In this document: positions 61,194-64,000 of the stretch, one piece after another
Layout: the number at the start of each line of letters is the position of its first letter
Numbering within the stretch: position 1 is the stretch's first letter
Assembly (NCBI RefSeq): GCF_000015825.1
Contig: NC_009051.1
Coordinates: 800,695 to 864,694, forward strand
DNA: 64,000 bases
Source of the DNA: Methanoculleus marisnigri JR1
GTDB taxonomy: Archaea > Halobacteriota > Methanomicrobia > Methanomicrobiales > Methanoculleaceae
Direction: 5' to 3'
Translations under genes and position numbers: made by a program
The notes under the pieces: model-generated
Databases searched by the model: none
The model's input: the letters and a program-made list of their open reading frames with translations, nothing else
Told to the model about the DNA's origin: nothing

Positions 61194-63617
61194 TCATGCC
61201 TTCTTCAGGGTAAACCGGAACGCCGCTCCTTTCCCGGGGCGGCCCGGCACCCGGTCATCGGCCCAGACCCGTCCTCCGTAGCGCTCCACCAGGATCTGCA
61301 CGAGGTAAAGTCCGAGACCTTCGCCGACGCCGCGTTTTTGCTGCTCGTAGCGGTGGAAGATTGCCTCCTTGTCCTCATCCGGCACGCCCCGACCGGTATC
61401 CTCGACCGTCACCAGCACTTCGTCGCCCTGCTCTTCAACCCGGACCGCGACTTCGACGTCAGGACCGCCGTGCTTGACGGCATTGCCGATGAGGTTGTTG
61501 AAGACCACGGGGAGCAGGTCGTCCGCCAGGACCAGATGGCAGGCCCCGTTATGGTAGATGACGCTGGTGGGGGACCCCTCGATCGCTCCCTGGATTGCCC
61601 TGTTGAGATCGGTCTGTTTGAGATCCGGTGAAGCCTGATAAATCCGGCGGATGGTTGAGACGGTGCCCAGGATCTCGATGCTCTTCTGGACGCTGCTCTG
61701 CAGTTTCTTAATGTATTCAGCTGCTTCTCCCTCCAGGGACTCGATGAGCAGTTCGGCGTAGAGGTTCGAGACGTTCTCGGTGTTGCCGATATCGTGGGTG
61801 AGGATGTCCAGGTAGAGGTTCGCCTCCCGATTCGCGGCCTCCAGTTCGCGGTGAAGCCGGGTGAGTTCTTCAGTATGGCGTATGAGCGCTTCTTCCGCAC
61901 GTTTGCGCCCGGTGATATCCGTGAGGATGGCAATGGCTCCGACGATAGTACCGCCGGCATCGCGGATAGGGGCCGCTGACGTGTCCACCCAGAGCGGTTC
62001 CCGGTTCAGGCGGGTAACCATCACCTCTTCTCCCTGCACGGTCTCTCCGTGCAGCGCCCGGTAGTATGGGGTCGCCTCGAGGGAGAGCGGCGTCCCATCC
62101 GGCCGCAGAACCCCAAAACCCGCCTGGCGCTCCTCGAAACGGACTGGATCAAGGGACATCGACGTTCTGCCGATCATCTTACGCACCGCTTCGTTCACCC
62201 GAACAATAGCCCCGGTAGTATCGTAGATGATGACGCCCGATGCGATCGAGGCAAGTGTCGCATCCAGTTCGGTAGCTCTCAAATGCTCTCTTTCCATGAC
62301 GGCGCGGAGTTTCGCCTCAACCTGCTTGCGCTCGGCGATATCCCGGAAAACAACCATGATAGAAGGCTGGCCCTGGTAGAGTATGGGGGTCGCCGTGATG
62401 TCGACCTGAATCGTCCGGTCGTCGAGGGTCCTGAGTTCCTGTTCGACCAATGGGGTCGCCGTGCCTTCCTGTTCCATCCGGCGGATATGCCCGGCGATAC
62501 GCTCGCGGTATTCGGGGGAGACGAAGAGATCCAGCGGTTTGCCCACGAGGTCTTCGGGGCTCTTCGCGCCCGCAATCCGGACGCAGGCAGGATTCACGTA
62601 CACGATGATGCCGTCCCGGTGTACGACCACGGCATCCGGCATGAGCTCGACAAGGGAACGGTACCGCTCCTCGCTCTCCCGGAGGGCATCCTCCATCTGC
62701 TTTCTCCCGGTGATGTCCCGCATGATCACCTGGACGACAGGGGTGCCGGCAATGTAGGTCATGACCCCTTTCCCCTCCACCCAGAAGGGGGTTCCATCCA
62801 GCCGGAGGAGCTGGAGCTGGGTGGTTGGCGAAGGTTCGCCCAGGAGATCCATCGCAGCGTTCTTCCGGATGCGGTCGCGGAAGTCGGGATGAATGATCTC
62901 GAGGAAGTTCCTGCCGAGGATCTCGTTCGGACTGGATGCGCCAAGAAGGTTCACCCCGGTTGGATTGATGTAGAGGATCTTCTCACTGTCGTGAATGAGG
63001 ACGATGTCGAGAGCGGTCTCCACCAGGGTTCGGTACTTGGCCTCGCTCTCCCGCAGGGCTTCTTCCGCCTGCTTCTGCTCGGTGATGTCGGTGAAACTCT
63101 CGAGAACATGTGTTACCCGGCCGGATGCATCTTTCACCGGCTGGGCAACGATATTCATCCAGCGCCCACGGCGCGAGACGCACTTCTCTACTCTTGCAAC
63201 CTCGCCCGTTGCAAAGACGCGCCGTGCTGCACACACTTCGCACGGTTCGTTCAGGCTTTCGAAATAGCGGTAACACTTCTGGCCGACGGGCTCCTGTTCG
63301 GGAAGTATGTCACGGGCCTCCTGGTTGACCCACACGATCGTCATATCCGGGTCGACAAGGGACTGCCCCGTATCGAGGGCGGAGAGGATGGCACCCACCC
63401 TATCCTTCTCCCGGCGCAGCGCCTCTTCGTCTCTCCTGCATTCGGTCTCGGCCTGCCTGAGTTCTTCATTCTCCCGGCGAAGGGTATCAATCTCTACCTG
63501 GAGTTCACTGATCCGCTCTTCGGCGAGCCGTTCGGTCTCTGCAGGGTTCTCCTGTGGAACCTCATCCCGCCCGGCGGGATCAGGCTTCCTCCGTGGAGTT
63601 TCTGGGGGCGCTGGCAT
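61194..63617 (-). CDS. multi-PAS sensor histidine kinase (four PAS domains)
   Basis: 807 residues, soluble. A coiled coil (about 25-75), then four PAS domains (about 75-190, 195-315, 320-440, 450-575), several closed by PAC motifs such as SFTDITEQKQAEE, MRDITGRKQMED and LTDITGRKRAEE, and the kinase core (about 590-807) with LDILTHDIGNTENVSN, N-box IGNAVKHGG, G1 EDTGRGVPDED and G2 GVGEGLGLYLV. The first PAS has several cysteines (EPCEVCAARR), which could bind a cofactor. Kinase core nearly the same as in the 40355-42562 gene. Confidence 0.9.
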   Translation of the reverse strand: MPAPPETPRRKPDPAGRDEVPQENPAETERLAEERISELQVEIDTLRRENEELRQAETECRRDEEALRREKDRVGAILSALDTGQSLVDPDMTIVWVNQEARDILPEQEPVGQKCYRYFESLNEPCEVCAARRVFATGEVARVEKCVSRRGRWMNIVAQPVKDASGRVTHVLESFTDITEQKQAEEALRESEAKYRTLVETALDIVLIHDSEKILYINPTGVNLLGASSPNEILGRNFLEIIHPDFRDRIRKNAAMDLLGEPSPTTQLQLLRLDGTPFWVEGKGVMTYIAGTPVVQVIMRDITGRKQMEDALRESEERYRSLVELMPDAVVVHRDGIIVYVNPACVRIAGAKSPEDLVGKPLDLFVSPEYRERIAGHIRRMEQEGTATPLVEQELRTLDDRTIQVDITATPILYQGQPSIMVVFRDIAERKQVEAKLRAVMEREHLRATELDATLASIASGVIIYDTTGAIVRVNEAVRKMIGRTSMSLDPVRFEERQAGFGVLRPDGTPLSLEATPYYRALHGETVQGEEVMVTRLNREPLWVDTSAAPIRDAGGTIVGAIAILTDITGRKRAEEALIRHTEELTRLHRELEAANREANLYLDILTHDIGNTENVSNLYAELLIESLEGEAAEYIKKLQSSVQKSIEILGTVSTIRRIYQASPDLKQTDLNRAIQGAIEGSPTSVIYHNGACHLVLADDLLPVVFNNLIGNAVKHGGPDVEVAVRVEEQGDEVLVTVEDTGRGVPDEDKEAIFHRYEQQKRGVGEGLGLYLVQILVERYGGRVWADDRVPGRPGKGAAFRFTLKKA

Positions 63618-64000
63618 CTGGTGTAGGGACTCCTATTAAACAGCAGGTACAGTGAGTTTCACATTAGCAGTATTAACGGTAGCGCTCCCGGGCTACGCAG
63701 GTTCTCCTGGAGTACGGTGGGAAAATGCCTTTATGTCAACATTTGGACGGAGGTTATGAGATGACATTGACCGGGAAGTGTCATGCGAGATGACGGATCG
63801 GGCGGGTAAATGACCGACGGGTTCTCTCACTTCCGGTTGATTCGGGACGCCTGTCCCCCCACTGCCGGAACAGGTCCTCACCCTGCCTCTTCCCAAAAGA
63901 GCCCGTATCGCTATCTTGGGGCCGTAGGGAGCTCCGATATCTCTTTTCGGCCCGCCGACCAGGTTCGTTCCGGCGCCTTCTTCCCTACTACTTCTCCGAG
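63618..64000. other. region upstream of the four-PAS kinase, no gene recognised
   Basis: 383 bases to the window edge. No convincing open frame: a 67-codon minus-strand frame has no recognisable features. A small ATG preceded by GGAGG (63749-63753) opens a frame of only ten codons. An oligo-purine/pyrimidine mix and short AT stretches (about 63650-63690) could hold the kinase promoter. Confidence 0.45.

Noticed and set aside
63761-63793. Ten-codon open frame after a GGAGG motif near the window end
   Set aside because: Too short and isolated; no conserved downstream gene that it could control in this orientation.

Overview
The window reads as a GC-rich chromosome segment of a hydrogenotrophic methanogen of the Methanomicrobiales, most likely Methanoculleus-like. 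Grounds: two methanogenesis marker genes, an archaeal HMf-type histone, the archaeal replication factor C large subunit, GatDE, archaemetzincin, the archaeal S-adenosylmethionine synthetase, an 'incomplete reductive TCA' gene cluster, siroheme-dependent (Ahb) heme synthesis, TATA/BRE promoters and oligo-T terminators. The genus is inference; no search was run.

Layout. 0-4 kb: a tRNA t6A methylthiotransferase and the de novo NAD operon nadX-nadA-nadC. 4-10 kb: a HEAT-repeat protein, a cytosine-deaminase-like enzyme, a membrane-tethered acetolactate decarboxylase, a usp-nhaD-usp transporter operon and the divergent archaemetzincin/UPF0146 pair. 10-14 kb: rfcL, methanogenesis marker 2 plus mtxX, and a histone gene. 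14-25 kb, all minus strand: mat-hisG-hisA-hisB, and a long tightly overlapping operon fumA-fumB-korD-korA-korB-korC-sucC-sucD-dacZ. It carries fumarase, 2-oxoglutarate synthase and succinyl-CoA synthetase for 2-oxoglutarate synthesis and ends in the c-di-AMP synthase. 25-40 kb: ribosomal protein uL16/L10e, a sulfonate/nitrate-type ABC transporter, argH-gatD-gatE, several conserved small archaeal genes, a DUF2070 membrane protein, an aminotransferase and tRNA-Leu(UAA).

40-48 kb is an accessory region that starts at the tRNA-Leu gene. Two further copies of tRNA-Leu 3' sequence lie at 42.6 and 43.4 kb, the second at the exact edge of a truncated tyrosine-recombinase gene. Beside them are a truncated uracil-DNA-glycosylase-like gene, a PAS/GAF sensor kinase, a Schlafen/AlbA-type ATPase regulator and two neighbouring paralogous PD-(D/E)XK nuclease-like proteins. 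It looks like an eroded integrative element or tRNA-anchored hotspot.

48-64 kb: a membrane-anchored RidA, a receiver-PAS kinase, a frameshifted lipoprotein, an archaeal AAA ATPase with palindromes over its start codon, a large HPII-type catalase followed by the complete ahbD-ahbA-ahbB-ahbC heme operon (cofactor pathway beside the heme enzyme), a class V aminotransferase cluster, and a four-PAS kinase whose kinase module closely matches that of the accessory-region kinase.

The most promising unexplained features are the tRNA-anchored accessory region with its nuclease pair, the dacZ gene fused translationally to the carbon-assimilation operon, and the overlapping divergent leaderless promoters of amzA/UPF0146. 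No CRISPR array and no rRNA were seen.
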